Of a stretch of 6,065 nucleotides of DNA, positions 5,546-6,065 are shown one piece after another. Source of the stretch: a candidate division WOR-1 bacterium RIFOXYB2_FULL_48_7 (GTDB taxonomy: Bacteria; Margulisbacteria; WOR-1; O2-12-FULL-45-9; XYB2-FULL-48-7). The stretch spans positions 34,096 to 40,160 of the forward strand of contig MEUF01000082.1 of NCBI GenBank assembly GCA_001771615.1, written 5' to 3'. The notes below the pieces were generated by a model that was not told the DNA's origin, did not search any database, and saw only the letters and a list, made by a program, of their open reading frames with translations. Both the position numbers and the translations under genes were made by a program. How positions within the stretch are numbered: the first letter of the stretch is position 1; each line of letters opens with the position of its first letter.

Positions 5546-6065
5546 TCAGCTTTAGGATGCTCAAGGCTTCTGACAGCCGCCTGTGGTGGTCAGTCGGCGG
5601 TTTAATTGTTATCAGCCTGCTGATGATTTTCAGTGTCACCCATAAAATTCAGCTTAGTTACAATGCTGACCAGTTCCTGTTTGTTAAAAGACAGCTTTTG
5701 GCCGTCATTGTTGGTCTTGGGGGGATGGGGCTGTTGATGTACTTTGATTATCGCCATTTAAAAGCTGCCGCTCCGTTCATATATATTGCGACAATATTAT
5801 TATTAACCATTGTTCTTTTTACCGGGACTAGTGCTCAAGGCGCACAGCGCTGGATGGCTTTTGGCCCGCTTTCTTTTCAACCTTCGGAAATATCCAAGCT
5901 GGGAATAATAATTGCTTTGGCGGCGTTTTTTGACCAGCGTAAAAAAATCACTTCTGTCTGGGAATTGTTATGTTTGCTTGGTTTGATCGGCCTGCCGTTT
6001 TTGCTTATTTTTAAACAACCCGATCTGGGGACGGCGCTGGTGTTTGGGGCGATATTGTTGGGGAT
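5542..6065 (+). CDS. ftsW: SEDS peptidoglycan polymerase, FtsW/SpoVE/RodA family (3' end outside window)
   Basis: The first 174 codons are present and the gene runs off the right edge. SEDS proteins are polytopic glycosyltransferases that polymerise lipid II into glycan strands with a partner class B penicillin-binding protein, in division (FtsW) or elongation (RodA). Five hydrophobic segments are visible (about 15-32, 51-68, 76-93, 117-132 and 140-157). Family motifs are VKRQLL (48-53), FDYRHL (68-73), GAQRWMAFGPLSFQPSE (100-116) and KQPDLGTAL (158-166). KRQLL and GPLSFQPSE lean towards FtsW/SpoVE rather than RodA, but without the C-terminal half this is not decisive, so the symbol is provisional. 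The catalytic Asp loop lies beyond the window. The ATG shares four bases (ATGA) with the trpE stop. No Shine-Dalgarno site precedes it, so translation probably depends on coupling to trpE. The ATG at codon 6 is a possible alternative start. Confidence 0.88.
   Translation, partial: MISFRMLKASDSRLWWSVGGLIVISLLMIFSVTHKIQLSYNADQFLFVKRQLLAVIVGLGGMGLLMYFDYRHLKAAAPFIYIATILLLTIVLFTGTSAQGAQRWMAFGPLSFQPSEISKLGIIIALAAFFDQRKKITSVWELLCLLGLIGLPFLLIFKQPDLGTALVFGAILLG

Overview
Taxonomic impression: a compact bacterial chromosome with mid-to-high 40s percent GC (by eye). Only about 33 bases between annotated starts and stops are non-coding, and every same-strand gene junction overlaps by 1 or 4 bases. TGA is used as a stop and does not interrupt any reading frame, so this is not a UGA-recoded lineage. 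The density, the missing Shine-Dalgarno sites at some starts, and the mix of surface glycosylation and core genes would suit a candidate-phylum bacterium (Patescibacteria/CPR or a neighbour such as Margulisbacteria). This is an inference of modest confidence. Complete ispA- and trpE-like genes mean it is not the most reduced kind of such genome.

Layout: (1) 33-899 (+) is a family 2 glycosyltransferase whose frame is open to the left edge, so its true start is uncertain. (2) 847-2271 (-) is a polytopic GT-C/GT39-like membrane glycosyltransferase that overlaps gene 1 tail to tail by 53 bases. (3) 2271-3269 (-) is a signal-peptide protein with a beta-rich, carbohydrate-binding-like ectodomain and two membrane helices. 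It lies upstream of gene 2 in the same unit, with a TAATG stop/start overlap. (4) 3270-3302 is the only intergenic region. (5) 3303-4130 (+) is a short-chain polyprenyl diphosphate synthase (IspA). (6) 4130-5545 (+) is anthranilate synthase component I (TrpE). (7) 5542 to the right edge (+) is the N-terminal part of an FtsW/RodA/SpoVE (SEDS) peptidoglycan polymerase.

How the genes work together: the minus-strand pair (ectodomain protein plus GT-C enzyme) looks like a surface-glycan module, and the convergent GT2 gene fits the same theme. On the plus strand, IspA makes the prenyl diphosphate precursor of the undecaprenyl carrier, and the SEDS protein consumes undecaprenyl-linked lipid II. These two are functionally related, while TrpE, which opens tryptophan synthesis, is the odd member between them. 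No trpG or other trp gene is visible.

The most striking feature is the 33-base divergent intergenic region. It holds an 18-base near-perfect inverted repeat (3279-3296) that reads as an extended -10 promoter, TGnTATAAT, on both strands. Both predicted transcripts would start at, or within 2-3 bases of, the ATG of the flanking gene. Two multigene units therefore appear to be driven by one symmetric, -35-less promoter giving leaderless or nearly leaderless mRNAs. I found no RNA genes, mobile elements, CRISPR arrays or intrinsic terminators.
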